NCBI RefSeq assembly: GCF_000235745.1
Contig: NZ_AGSX01000084.1
Location: 1-40,002, forward strand
Length of the DNA: 40,002 bases
Direction of reading: 5' to 3'
Origin: Stutzerimonas stutzeri SDM-LAC
GTDB taxonomy: Bacteria; Pseudomonadota; Gammaproteobacteria; Pseudomonadales; Pseudomonadaceae
Each line of letters starts with the position of its first letter. The first letter of the stretch is position 1. The notes below the pieces were generated by a model. The model was not told the origin of the DNA. It ran no database searches and worked only from the letters and a program-made list of their open reading frames with translations. The translations under genes were made by a program, and so were the position numbers. Positions 27,814 through 37,865 of this stretch are shown here, in pieces.

Positions 27814-28416
27814 ATGCAGATCGAAGAAGCCATCCAGACCCGCCGCGCCGTCAAGGCCTACGACGCGAGCTTTCAGCTCAGCCGCGAAGAGAAGGACGAG
27901 TTGTTTCAGCTGGCGCTGCTGGCACCTTCGGCGTTCAACCTGCAGCACGTACGCTTCGTCGAGGTCAGTGATCCTGCGCTGCGCGCGCAGATCCGCGAGG
28001 TGGGCTGGAACCAGGCGCAGATGACCGATGCCTCGATGCTGGTGGTGGTCTGCGCGCAGGTCGACAGCTGGGAAAAGAACGTCCGCCGCGTCTGGGAAGG
28101 CGCACCGAGCGAGGTGCAGGACTACATGGCAGGCGCCATCGACAACTACTACCGCGACAAGCCACAGGTTCAGCGTGACGAAGCCATGCGCAGCTGCGGC
28201 TTGATGGCACAGACGCTGATGCTTGCTGCGCGTGGCAAGGGCCTGGATTCCTGCCCGATGGATGGCTTCGATTTTGACGCAGTGGCCAAGTTGATCAACC
28301 TGCCGGACAACCACGTCATCGCGCTGATGGTCGCGGTGGGCAAGCGGGCCGTCGAGCCGAAGCCGCGCATTGGCAAGCTGCCGTTCGACGAAGTGATCAT
28401 CCGCGACCGCTTCTGA
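27814..28416 (+). CDS. Nitroreductase family protein
   Basis: 200-residue FMN-dependent reductase fold. N-terminal IQTRRAVKAYD matches the SRRSIRxF-like FMN phosphate-binding start of the family, followed by LALLAPSAFNLQ and C-terminal GKGLDSCPMDGFD, where the FMN site is completed. It would use NAD(P)H to reduce quinones or nitro compounds, but the natural substrate is unknown. ATG 27814 has GGAG 7 bases upstream; the open frame extends back to 27604 through the terminator region, which cannot be coding. It stands alone; a GGGGCGT/ACGCCCC hairpin lies 83 bp after its stop. Confidence 0.9.
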   Translation: MQIEEAIQTRRAVKAYDASFQLSREEKDELFQLALLAPSAFNLQHVRFVEVSDPALRAQIREVGWNQAQMTDASMLVVVCAQVDSWEKNVRRVWEGAPSEVQDYMAGAIDNYYRDKPQVQRDEAMRSCGLMAQTLMLAARGKGLDSCPMDGFDFDAVAKLINLPDNHVIALMVAVGKRAVEPKPRIGKLPFDEVIIRDRF

Positions 28417-28498
28417 TTTGCCGGGTGAAGAGCGCGAGCTGCGTCGTTGCGCTCGGCCCGCTGCCTTACGCGACGATAGCTGTGCGGGTCGTGGCGCT

Positions 28499-28517
28499 GG
28501 GGCGTTTTCCACGCCCC
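28499..28517 (+). terminator. Possible weak terminator after the nitroreductase gene
   Basis: GGGGCGT and ACGCCCC form a 7-bp stem with loop TTTCC, but no T-run follows. The rest of the 28417-28697 gap contains no recognised gene. Confidence 0.35.
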
Positions 28518-28697
28518 GCTCCACGCGCGATACCGCCTGGCTCGCCTAGGTTCGCGACCCGTCAGGCACCGCGCTCACGCCGGTACGCATACCGCTGATT
28601 GTGTTTTCCCGACGGCTGGCCCAGGTGTCGGCCGCTTTGCAGTACCGTCTCCCTCCTTTTGCTACCCTCCGGCCTCCAGTCAAAGGAGTGACTCAGC

Positions 28698-30623
<1,926 letters not shown>

Positions 30624-30639
30624 CCATCGGCGAAGCGCC

Positions 30640-32661
30640 TCAGCGCGCGGTCAGGCCGATCAGCCGGTCAGCGACGCCTTTGGTTTGCCTCGAAGTACCG
30701 GCGGTGAGGTTGCTCGAGTTTTCCAGCGCATCCAGCAAGACGGTGAGCGAGCCGACGCCGGCCGACTGGGTCTCGATGTGTTGCGCCACCGCGCGAATCT
30801 CGCTGGCCAGGCGGTCGATGTCGGTGCCGATTTCCTCGGCGTTCTTGCCGGTGATTTCGGCCAGCTTGCGCACCTCGTCGGCCACCACCGCGAAGCCGCG
30901 GCCCATGTCGCCGGCGCGCGCCGCCTCGATCGCCGCATTGAGCGCCAGCAGGTTGGTCTGCCCGGCGATCTGCTGAATGGTCTGCACCACCGACTGGATG
31001 CGCTGGCTGGACTGCGCTAGATCGCGGGCGCTGCTGACCACTTCGTCGGCCTGGTGGACCATCTGCTTGACCGAGCTGCCGGCCTGTTCGATGACGGAGC
31101 CCTGCTGGTTGATGTTCAGCGTCAGGTCGTCCATCGACCCGTGCAGCTCGTTGGCGCACTGGCTCAGCTGCTCGGACATGGACTGCCGCTCATGGTCGGC
31201 CTGGGACAGCACCTGGCCAAGATCGGCCAGGCCACGGAACACCGGGCGGATGTGTTCGTCGAGGCCGCTGACGTCCACCGCGCTGCTGTAGTCCTGGCGC
31301 TTGAACTGCTCGATCTGCTTGACCACCACCTGGCTCAGGCCGGTGAGCTTTTTGATCTGCCGGCGCAGGAAGAACGCCTTGAACTCGCCGTGATAGGCGA
31401 TGAAGTTATCGGTGTATTCGTCGTGGAACTCGTCCTTGCCGTTGGTGCGGAAGAAGAACACCGCGGTCAGGGTCTGGTTCAGGTTGAGGCCGAGGATCTC
31501 GCCGAAGGTCGAGTAGCCGGCCACCGGTACGTCATCGAACACCGGGTCCATGCCGGCCAGTGCTTGCTCGTTGTTCAGCCGGCGCAGGATGCAGTCGTTA
31601 AGGATGCCCACCAGCGGCTTGCCAGGTTTGTTGCGCATGAACTGTTGATAGTCGCGGCGGGTGGTTTCGGCCAGCGGCGTGCGCTTGACCATGATCAGCT
31701 CCTCGCCGGGCGCGACGTCGCAGAACAGGTGCACGCGCTCGTTGGTGAAGTCGATCTGCGAGATCGAGCGGACAAAGACTTCCTCGCCGACGCGGATGGC
31801 GAAGGAATAGTCGGCGAGCCGCTGCTCCAGTTCTTGCGGCGCGCTCTTGAGCGCCTCGCACAGGGCCTGGACCATGGTGCGGATGTTGCCGCGCGAGTCC
31901 ACCACCTGGCTGATGTAGCGGTCTTCGAGAGAGGCGCTGAGTACGCTCAGGCTGAGTGGCGTCGGTTCGAAATTCTGGCTCTTGAACACGCCGAAGCGCA
32001 CATCCCGCGCGCACTTGAGGAAGACGATCAGCGCATGGTTCTGGTAGCTGCGTTTGCCGTCGTGCAGCTGGGTCTTCTGGAAATCCAGCTTGCCACCGGC
32101 CGAACCTCCGACGAACAGGCAGGGAAAACGCCCGGACTCATAGAGCGCTTCCATGAAAAACGACTCCGAGGCGGAGAGGCCGTCGAAGAAGATGTTCGCC
32201 AGGGTGTCGCGGTAATCGATCTTCATCGACACCTGCACCCGCTTGATCGACGCCGTGAGGCGCGCGATGCGTTCACCCATCGGCAACCGCTGGCCCTGGC
32301 CGCGGATGTCCTCGCATTCCAGCGGCACACGGACGATCTCGGCGGCGGCGATGACGCTGGCATCGAACAGCTGCAGCACCACCCGATCCCATTGAGCCCC
32401 GGTGGCACAGTAGAGCCGCTGGGCTTCGCTGGAGAGCTCGCCCGCCGTGGTGCACAGGCTGATCGTTGCCTGTGGGAAACGCTGCGACACCTGTCTTGCC
32501 ACGTCATCCAGATTCACATGCGGCGAGACGAAGCCGGCGATGTAGGTCGGGTTGAAGCGCAGGGCGGCCAGCTGCTGAGCCAGCTGCTGAGCCGAGCAGA
32601 GCAGACTTGCCGTGCCGGTGGATTGCCTGTGGTCAGGCTTGAATCGGGAGAGCGAAATCAT
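30640..32661 (-). CDS. Cytosolic FIST-domain methyl-accepting chemotaxis protein
   Basis: 673 residues with no membrane segment. The N-terminal two-thirds contains FIST_N ([19 protein letters not shown]) and FIST_C sensor domains, a family predicted to bind small ligands such as amino acids. The C-terminal third is a chemoreceptor signalling hairpin whose tip [20 protein letters not shown] contacts CheA and CheW. It should be a soluble receptor reporting an internal signal. ATG 32661 (MISLSRF) is preferred; GTG 32706 has no ribosome site. It converges on the recQ-like gene with a 16-bp gap and diverges from the next chemoreceptor. Confidence 0.93.
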   Translation of the reverse strand: MISLSRFKPDHRQSTGTASLLCSAQQLAQQLAALRFNPTYIAGFVSPHVNLDDVARQVSQRFPQATISLCTTAGELSSEAQRLYCATGAQWDRVVLQLFDASVIAAAEIVRVPLECEDIRGQGQRLPMGERIARLTASIKRVQVSMKIDYRDTLANIFFDGLSASESFFMEALYESGRFPCLFVGGSAGGKLDFQKTQLHDGKRSYQNHALIVFLKCARDVRFGVFKSQNFEPTPLSLSVLSASLEDRYISQVVDSRGNIRTMVQALCEALKSAPQELEQRLADYSFAIRVGEEVFVRSISQIDFTNERVHLFCDVAPGEELIMVKRTPLAETTRRDYQQFMRNKPGKPLVGILNDCILRRLNNEQALAGMDPVFDDVPVAGYSTFGEILGLNLNQTLTAVFFFRTNGKDEFHDEYTDNFIAYHGEFKAFFLRRQIKKLTGLSQVVVKQIEQFKRQDYSSAVDVSGLDEHIRPVFRGLADLGQVLSQADHERQSMSEQLSQCANELHGSMDDLTLNINQQGSVIEQAGSSVKQMVHQADEVVSSARDLAQSSQRIQSVVQTIQQIAGQTNLLALNAAIEAARAGDMGRGFAVVADEVRKLAEITGKNAEEIGTDIDRLASEIRAVAQHIETQSAGVGSLTVLLDALENSSNLTAGTSRQTKGVADRLIGLTAR

Positions 32662-32713
32662 GGGCGTTACTCGCGCTAGAGGAAAGGAAGCGGGCAACTC
32701 GGCCACTCCCGCA

Positions 32714-32732
32714 CTGATCAGCCGTTGATCAG
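32714..32732. promoter_or_regulatory. 19-bp palindrome between divergent chemoreceptor genes
   Basis: CTGATCA-GCCGT-TGATCAG lies 53 bp upstream of the FIST receptor start within the 325-bp divergent region 32662-32986. The symmetric 7-bp arms suggest an operator. The remainder of this gap shows no gene. Confidence 0.4.
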
Positions 32733-32986
32733 AGGCTACGTTTTGTCATCGCCTGGGCTGCGAGCTGCATGCCCGTTCGGCGCCGTTACCGCCAACCACG
32801 TTATCGGCCGCCGGAGCACAGATCGCCATGCCACCATGGTCTTCATCCGGAAGTACGGGGTGAGGTGGCGACATCCAGTTGATGCGGTTCAAGGGCGCCG
32901 ATTGCAGTTGGGCGTTTGCCGACCAGCGACCTGTTGCCGCAGTTGTTGCGGCCGATAGCAAGGAAAGCCTCTCGAGGAGCGACGCC

Positions 32987-34621
32987 ATGTCTCGCTTTTT
33001 CACCGATCTCGGATTTCGCTGGAAAATTGCCCTGCCCATTACGGTGCTGGCCCTGCTGCTGGTGCTGATGGGCGTCGTCGGCATGCGCGGCGTCGACCAC
33101 GTGGCCGACTCCAGCCAGCAACTGGCGACACGACACCTGCCCGCCATCGGTCTGCTGCTCAATGCCGACCGTGACCTGTATCAGGCCTTCGTCGCGGAGC
33201 GCAGCCTGCTCGACAGCGATGCGGGCGACCACGTCCAGGCGCTAAGGGCCAGCCATGCGGAAAACCTCAAGCAGGCCTACGACCGGGTGCAGCAGTACGC
33301 CGCGATGCAGCCAAGTTCGGAAGCGCTGGCGCTGGTCGAGCAATTCAACCGTGGCTTTCAACAGTGGGCAGAGGTTTCGCAGCGAGTGATCGAGCAGATC
33401 GACATCGACCCGCAGGGCGCCAGTACCCTCAGCTTCGGCGACAGCGAGGCGCGCTTCGATGCCATGCGCGATGCAATCGACAAGCTTGGGGAGCTGGAGG
33501 ACCAGGCGGCGAATGCGCAAGGCGAGGCGGCCATCGTCGAAGGTGCTGCCACGGCCAGACAGCAAATCACGGTACTGGTGATCGGCCTACTCGGCTGTGC
33601 CCTGCTGATACTCGGCTTGCCACTGGTGGTGCTGCGGCCGATGCGTCGTTTGCTCGAGCGTGTGCAGCAGATTGCAGAGGGCGACGGCGACCTGCGCGCC
33701 CGGCTGGATGTCCGCTCGGCTGACGAACTGGGCCAGCTCGGCAACGCCTTCAACCGTTTTCTCGACAAGCTGCAGCCACTGATCGCCGAAGTCGGCCGGG
33801 TCACAGCGGAAGTCGACGCGGCGGCGCGTGATATGGCCAGGATGGCGGCGACGAACGATCAACTGATCAGCAGCGAACATGCCGCCGTGGACCAGGTCAG
33901 CACGGCGGCGACGGAAATGAGCGCTGCGGTGCATGAAGTTGCGCTGAACGCGCAGAACGCTTCCGATGCGGCGCGGGATGCGCAACAACAGTCAAGCCAG
34001 GGCGCTGTCGTGGTCAGCAGTACCGTCCAGTCGATCCGCCAGCTGGCTCAGGAGGTGGAAAGCACCTCGCAGAGCATCGAGGCACTGGCTGAAGAGACCG
34101 CCAGCATCGGTGCGGTGCTCGAAGTGATTCGCGGCATTGCCGAGCAGACCAACTTGCTCGCGCTCAACGCCGCCATTGAGGCTGCCCGCGCCGGCGAACA
34201 GGGTCGCGGTTTCGCCGTGGTGGCGGACGAGGTGCGGGCGCTTGCGGGCCGTACCCAGGACTCGACCAAGGACATTCAGCTACGCATCGAGCGGCTGCAG
34301 AGCGGCGTTGCCAAGGCTGTGCAAGCCATGCACGCCGGCAGTGGCAAGGCGCGCGACAGTGTGGAGCGCGCGACCGGAGTCGATCAGGTGTTGTCCGACA
34401 CGACAGAAGCGGTTCAGCGCATCAATGACATGGCGGCGCAGATTGCCACGGCCTGCGAGGAGCAGAGCAGCGTGACTGAGGAGATCGCCCGTAACATCAG
34501 CGATATACGTGACCTGTCCAATGACGCGGCAGCCAATTCCTCGAAGAGCATGCAGGCCAGTCAGCAATTGTCTGGGTTGTCGCAAAGCCTGGCGACGCTG
34601 GTCGGGCGTTTTCAGGTCTGA
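32987..34621 (+). CDS. Membrane methyl-accepting chemotaxis protein (4HB-type sensor, HAMP, MCP signal)
   Basis: 544-residue transmembrane chemoreceptor. TM1 spans about residues 14-33, a periplasmic helical-bundle sensor of about 160 residues follows, then TM2 about 194-215 and HAMP ([20 protein letters not shown]). The signalling domain has the hairpin tip [20 protein letters not shown] near 388. No C-terminal CheR-tethering pentapeptide is present (it ends in GRFQV). The sensor resembles the four-helix-bundle class, so ligands could be small metabolites bound directly or through a partner. Start ATG 32987 is preceded by GAGGAG; upstream codons in frame read through the regulatory region and are unlikely to be translated. 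Confidence 0.93.
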   Translation: MSRFFTDLGFRWKIALPITVLALLLVLMGVVGMRGVDHVADSSQQLATRHLPAIGLLLNADRDLYQAFVAERSLLDSDAGDHVQALRASHAENLKQAYDRVQQYAAMQPSSEALALVEQFNRGFQQWAEVSQRVIEQIDIDPQGASTLSFGDSEARFDAMRDAIDKLGELEDQAANAQGEAAIVEGAATARQQITVLVIGLLGCALLILGLPLVVLRPMRRLLERVQQIAEGDGDLRARLDVRSADELGQLGNAFNRFLDKLQPLIAEVGRVTAEVDAAARDMARMAATNDQLISSEHAAVDQVSTAATEMSAAVHEVALNAQNASDAARDAQQQSSQGAVVVSSTVQSIRQLAQEVESTSQSIEALAEETASIGAVLEVIRGIAEQTNLLALNAAIEAARAGEQGRGFAVVADEVRALAGRTQDSTKDIQLRIERLQSGVAKAVQAMHAGSGKARDSVERATGVDQVLSDTTEAVQRINDMAAQIATACEEQSSVTEEIARNISDIRDLSNDAAANSSKSMQASQQLSGLSQSLATLVGRFQV

Positions 34622-34648
34622 CATGGCTCCGCGCTACGTGGCGCTCGG

Positions 34649-34843
34649 CTAGCCGGCTCTGTGGGCACCCCACAACAGCTTGCCCAGCCCGGTGTCGTCC
34701 GGTAACAGCAACAGGCTGAGCAGAAATATCAGCAACAACCCGAGCGCATAGGCCAGGCTGATCAGGCGCTGCCGTCGGCGTTGCCGTTTCGATGGTTTTG
34801 CGCTGACCGGCTGCCCGCTGGGGCGTGAAGAGGTCGGGTGCAT
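34649..34843 (-). CDS. Small predicted single-pass membrane protein
   Basis: 64 residues: a basic N-terminal third (AKPSKRQRRRQR), one strongly hydrophobic segment (LAYALGLLLIFLLSLLLLP, about residues 31-49) and a short polar tail. I do not recognise a family. The positive-inside pattern suggests the N-terminus is cytosolic. The ribosome site before ATG 34843 is weak, and it converges closely with the chemoreceptor gene. It could be a real small protein or a chance frame. Confidence 0.5.
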   Translation of the reverse strand: MHPTSSRPSGQPVSAKPSKRQRRRQRLISLAYALGLLLIFLLSLLLLPDDTGLGKLLWGAHRAG

Positions 34844-34901
34844 CGTTATCTCGTCAAGGTGGCAAGCTGCGGCTGATTTGGCGGAGCGGAGCCGGCGCGT
34901 G

Positions 34902-34934
34902 CCATTTCGGCGCGGCGAAGTAGACCCGAAATGG
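34902..34934. promoter_or_regulatory. 9-bp inverted repeat in the intergenic region before the lipoprotein gene
   Basis: CCATTTCGG (34902-34910) and CCGAAATGG (34926-34934) are perfect complements separated by 15 bp, followed by AT-rich sequence. It is the only clear structure in the gene-free stretch 34844-35219. It may be an operator for the small membrane protein upstream on the minus strand or for the lipoprotein. Confidence 0.4.
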
Positions 34935-35219
34935 AATCATAATGCCACTATTGTAGCGCCTGCCCCGTCGACTGCCTTTGCGCAGTGACGGCCGGTCCAC
35001 TGCGCCCGTCATCGCAGCGCTGCGACAATCGGCAAAGCTTTTGGTCTCGGCATCCGCCGACGCTTTGGGCTGGTCCTGTTCGGGCAGGTTGGGCTGATGC
35101 TGGCCACCATCAGCACCTTCCTGCATTCCGAACAGGCGCGGTTGGCGGTAGAGCTGTTTTCTACCTCTGCCCAAGCGGGTAGTGGCAAACTGCCGGTCCT
35201 TTCTGACACGGAGGTCGCC

Positions 35220-35807
35220 ATGCGCGCCGCATCGTCCTTAACGCTCATTGCCGCCATTGCCATCAGCGGCTGCAGCATCAAGCAGAACGTTACCCCCGCA
35301 GCTTTGTCCGCTGAGCTGGCACCGGAGATCTGCATGATTCCGGCGCCGAATCTGCGTGCAGGCTTTACCCGCGCCTACCACGCCTCGCTGGTGGAGAAAG
35401 GTTTCCGCACCAGACTGATGACACCGGGTAGCAGTCCCGATCGTTGTACGCTCGCCACGACCTTCATCGGCCGTTGGGGTTGGGATCTGGCGCTGTACAT
35501 GAAATACGCTGATATCCGCGTCTACGAGAAAGGCCGTCAGGTCGGCCAGGCGGAATACGACGCGCGCTGGGGTGCTGGGCGATTGGATAAGTTCATCAGC
35601 GCCGAGAAGAAGATTGCCGAGCTGACCGGGCAGCTGTTTCCCAACGGGGCCGCTGACCTGGGGCGTGCTTCCGCCCCGACCCTAGCTGACGGAGCGCCGC
35701 CACTGAGTCGGGAAGCCTACCGGCAGCAGCAACTGCAACGCCTGATGGATGAAGGGCTGTCCTATGAAGAATATCAACGGCGTTATCGGCAGTTGATGGA
35801 CGAGTGA
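35220..35807 (+). CDS. Lipoprotein, probably Sbal_3080 family
   Basis: 195 residues with a lipoprotein signal peptide: hydrophobic ASSLTLIAAIAI, then lipobox SGC with the acylated Cys near residue 18. The mature part has the segment FIGRWGWDLALYMKYADIRVY, a block I associate with Sbal_3080-family lipoproteins of unknown function. The C-terminus is charged and helical (YRQQQLQRLMDEGLSYEEYQ), resembling a short SHOCT-like tail. ATG 35220 has CGGAGG 6 bases upstream; an open frame reaches back to 35097 but would hide the signal peptide. Confidence 0.82.
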   Translation: MRAASSLTLIAAIAISGCSIKQNVTPAALSAELAPEICMIPAPNLRAGFTRAYHASLVEKGFRTRLMTPGSSPDRCTLATTFIGRWGWDLALYMKYADIRVYEKGRQVGQAEYDARWGAGRLDKFISAEKKIAELTGQLFPNGAADLGRASAPTLADGAPPLSREAYRQQQLQRLMDEGLSYEEYQRRYRQLMDE

Positions 35808-35834
35808 GATGCAGGCCCTCTCTCGCTTTGGAGC

Positions 35835-35869
35835 ATTCCTTGCCCGGCAGGAGGAACGAGGCAAGGAAT
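35835..35869. terminator. Inverted repeat between converging lipoprotein and sdhB genes
   Basis: ATTCCTTGC (35835-35843) and GCAAGGAAT (35861-35869) are perfect 9-bp complements with a 17-bp loop, placed between two convergent genes. It may be a bidirectional terminator, although no long T-run follows. Confidence 0.55.
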
Positions 35870-35882
35870 AGAATTACACCGT

Positions 35883-36590
35883 TCAGGTTCCCTGCTGCAT
35901 GAGCTCACGCCGAATGTGGCCAATCGCGCCCATCGGATTGAGGCCTTTCGGGCAGACCCAGCTGCAATTACCGATGCTGCGGCAGCGGAAGACGCTAAAG
36001 GGGTCGTCGAGATCGGACAGCCGCTCGGTTGTAGCAGTGTCGCGGCTATCGACGATGAAGCGCCACGCCTGCAGTAGACCCGCCGGGCCGATGTATTTTT
36101 CAGGGTTCCACCACCAGGACGGGCATTGCGACGAGCAGCAGCCGCAAAGGATGCACTCGTACAACCCGTCGAGTTGCGCGCGCTCTTCCGGCGATTGCAA
36201 TCGTTCGATACTGGGCGCCGGCTCGTCGTTGATCAGCCAGGGTTTGACCCGCTCGTACTGTTTGAAAAACAGGCTCTGGTCCACGACCAGATCGCGTATC
36301 ACTGGCATGCCGGGCAGCGGGCGGATAACCAGCTTGCCGGAACCGCCCAGCGCCTCCGTAACCGGGGTAATGCAGGCCAGCCGATTCTTGCCGTTGATGT
36401 TCATGCCATCCGAGCCACAAACGCCTTCGCGACAGGAGCGCCGATAAGCGAGCGAGGGATCCACTTCGCGCAGAAATTCCAGTACGTCCAGCACCATTCG
36501 TTCACGGAAATTGTCTGGGACCTGCATGGCTTGCATGTAGGGTTTTGAATCCTGCTCTTCGTTATAGCGGTACACCTGGACATCAAGCAT
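35883..36590 (-). CDS. sdhB: Succinate dehydrogenase iron-sulfur subunit paralogue (solitary sdhB)
   Basis: 235 residues, colinear with SdhB. All iron-sulfur ligands are present: [2Fe-2S] Cys53, Cys58, Asp61, Cys73 (CREGVCGSDG); [4Fe-4S] Cys146, Cys149, Cys152; Cys156 begins the [3Fe-4S] set completed by Cys203 and Cys209, and Cys213 completes the 4Fe-4S set. It would pass electrons from SdhA flavin to quinone. No sdhC, sdhD or sdhA is next to it, unlike the usual sdhCDAB operon. The region around the third cluster (CRSIGNCSWVCPKG) differs from the usual MNCVNV-like sequence. ATG 36590 has GGGAG upstream. This is either a second, divergent subunit or part of an alternative complex. Confidence 0.9.
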   Translation of the reverse strand: MLDVQVYRYNEEQDSKPYMQAMQVPDNFRERMVLDVLEFLREVDPSLAYRRSCREGVCGSDGMNINGKNRLACITPVTEALGGSGKLVIRPLPGMPVIRDLVVDQSLFFKQYERVKPWLINDEPAPSIERLQSPEERAQLDGLYECILCGCCSSQCPSWWWNPEKYIGPAGLLQAWRFIVDSRDTATTERLSDLDDPFSVFRCRSIGNCSWVCPKGLNPMGAIGHIRRELMQQGT

Positions 36591-36857
36591 CTGTTTCTCC
36601 CGGCGGTAAGAAGCCGACTCCGCAGCGACGCGCGCCCCGGTGCGGCACATGGTCAAGCCTGAAAACACACCCGAGCACTATAACGGCTTTGCCTCGTCGT
36701 TCCAGTTCTCACCGCCGGTCGCTCCGCTTCGCTGACCTGGGTCACCCGGCTTGGCGATAGCTCTGGCCACAATCGGGGCAGACCCAAGCCCCGCTGAACC
36801 TCGGCGGTAAAGACGCCTCGAACCTTAGTAGGTACGTCATCAATCAGGAGTAGTCGT

Positions 36858-37280
36858 ATGCATGTTCAAGTCAACAGCCACCACATCCCCGGCAGTGTCG
36901 AGCTGCATGAATGGGTCGGTTCGACCGTAGAGGAGCGGCTGGAGCGCTTCGACGATTTCCTCACCCGTATCGAAGTGCACGTCAGCGACGAGAATGCGCA
37001 GAAGGCCGGCGCTGACGACAAGCGCTGCCAGATCGAAGCGCGCCCGAAGGGCCATCAGGCCGTATCGGTGACGCACAAGGCCGAGTCCCTTCAGCTCGCT
37101 GTGGATGGAGCTTCGGAAAAGATGCGCCATGCCCTGGAGCATCTGATGGGCAAGCTCGACACCCGAGTGCTGTCGGGCAGCGAGCTGAACGACCCGCTGC
37201 GCGAGGAATCGCCCCAGGCGGTGAAGGACGCCATGCTCGAAGAAGAGTTCCTGGAAAAGCAGGACGCTCGCGACGACTGA
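36858..37280 (+). CDS. HPF/RaiA family ribosome-associated protein
   Basis: 140 residues. The N-terminal 100 or so match the hibernation-promoting factor/RaiA (S30AE) fold: MHVQVNSHH strand, LERFDDFLTRIEVHVSDEN and the final helix GASEKMRHALEHLMGKLDTR. An acidic C-terminal tail follows (LEEEFLEKQDARDD), longer than in E. coli HPF (95 residues) and shorter than the long-form dimerising HPF. It would bind 30S subunits in slow growth, but some family members in this size class are uncharacterised. AGGAG lies 8 bases before ATG 36858. The two tandem sRNA-like units lie just downstream. Confidence 0.85.
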   Translation: MHVQVNSHHIPGSVELHEWVGSTVEERLERFDDFLTRIEVHVSDENAQKAGADDKRCQIEARPKGHQAVSVTHKAESLQLAVDGASEKMRHALEHLMGKLDTRVLSGSELNDPLREESPQAVKDAMLEEEFLEKQDARDD

Positions 37281-37364
37281 TTTGCCCATGCTCGGACAGG
37301 TCCGCACCGGCGATGGAGGTAGATTGCCGTGGAAGATATCAGCGCCGCGCATGGATGAATAGCC

Positions 37365-37428
37365 AAAGGCTTACACACATCTGAGCGGATCAGCGCTACA
37401 GCTCCGAGCCGGGAGTAATTAATCTATG
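37365..37428 (+). promoter_or_regulatory. Promoter region of Rsm-like sRNA copy 1, with GacA-box half site
   Basis: AAAGGCTTACA (37365-37375) contains the right half, CTTACA, of the GacA upstream activating sequence (TGTAAG-N6-CTTACA). The left half is not conserved. A -10-like TAATCT lies at 37420-37425, putting the half site about 60 bp upstream of the predicted start. The same arrangement occurs before copy 2. Confidence 0.6.
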
Positions 37429-37431
37429 CCC

Positions 37432-37540
37432 ACTCTGAAGCACAGGAAGTGCTCAGGATCAGGAAGATCGACCATCGCCAGGACGGCACCCGGAAGGATT
37501 CGGACAGGTCAGAAAAACCCGCTTCGGCGGGTTTTTGCTT
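37432..37540 (+). ncRNA. RsmX/Y/Z-like regulatory RNA, copy 1 (CsrA/RsmA-sequestering)
   Basis: About 105 nt from a predicted start near 37432 to an intrinsic terminator. Four successive small hairpins expose AGGA in the loop: AGCAC-AGGAA-GTGCT (37439-37453), GATC-AGGAA-GATC (37457-37469), GCC-AGGAC-GGC (37477-37487) and CCGGA-AGGA-TTCGG (37490-37503). GGA occurs seven times in about 70 nt. This multi-hairpin AGGA pattern is the hallmark of RNAs that titrate RsmA/CsrA. The unit holds no convincing reading frame. It has a near copy 240 bp downstream. Ends are inferred, not measured. Confidence 0.82.
37513..37536 (+). terminator. Intrinsic terminator of sRNA copy 1
   Basis: AAAAACCCGC, loop TTCG, GCGGGTTTTT: a G/C stem extended by A-T pairs with a UUCG loop and T-run. 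It is almost identical to the terminator of copy 2. Confidence 0.92.
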
Positions 37541-37611
37541 TTCCGACCCGGCGTGTCTGAATTAACCGGCGCGATGAGACAGCGAAACGGCGCGCAGGTT
37601 GCGCTCATGGC

Positions 37612-37675
37612 GAAAGGCTTACATGGATCGCAGCGATCAGCTATTTAGCCAACGCCAATCGCAGCTTAATCTATA
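37612..37675 (+). promoter_or_regulatory. Promoter region of Rsm-like sRNA copy 2, with GacA-box half site
   Basis: The same AAAGGCTTACA block (37613-37623) and -10-like TTAATCTAT (TAATCT at 37667-37672) are conserved, though the sequence between them has diverged. A 13-bp palindrome, GATCGC-A-GCGATC (37626-37638), is present here. Conservation of only these blocks suggests they are functional. Confidence 0.6.
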
Positions 37676-37678
37676 CCC

Positions 37679-37789
37679 ATCTCTGAAGCGCAGGACGCGC
37701 TCAGGATCAAGGAGGATCGACCATCGCCAGGACGGCACCCGGAAGGATTCGGATGGTCAGGAAAAACCCGCTTCGGCGGGTTTTTTGTT
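37679..37789 (+). ncRNA. RsmX/Y/Z-like regulatory RNA, copy 2 (CsrA/RsmA-sequestering)
   Basis: Second unit, about 110 nt, with the same order of hairpins: AGCGC-AGGAC-GCGCT (37687-37701), GATC-AAGGAG-GATC (37705-37718), GCC-AGGAC-GGC (37726-37736) and CCGGA-AGGA-TTCGG (37739-37752). Nine GGA triplets occur. Compared with copy 1, the first stem changes by paired bases (A-T to G-C) while pairing is retained, and the loops keep the GGA. This supports an RNA whose structure is under selection. No reading frame is evident. It ends in its own terminator 75 bp before the end of the converging LysR gene. Confidence 0.82.
37762..37786 (+). terminator. Intrinsic terminator of sRNA copy 2
   Basis: AAAAACCCGC, loop TTCG, GCGGGTTTTTT. 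It matches the copy 1 terminator with one extra T. Confidence 0.92.
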
Positions 37790-37865
37790 GCCCGGCGAAG
37801 ACCGGCGGGACTGCCATGCCGTTCCGGCAAGCTCCGCGGATGGTGTCACGTCACACCCGTTCGCC

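Noticed and set aside
31054-32679. 541-codon plus-strand open frame
   Set aside because: Antisense to the FIST chemoreceptor, with low-complexity composition and no domain.
34854-35174. 106-codon minus-strand frame upstream of the small membrane protein
   Set aside because: Composition is atypical, it has no domain or ribosome site, and it overlaps the lipoprotein promoter region.
37358-37375. Complete GacA box before sRNA copy 1
   Set aside because: Only CTTACA matches; the six bases at the expected left-half position (AATAGC) match TGTAAG at two of six, so only a half site is claimed.
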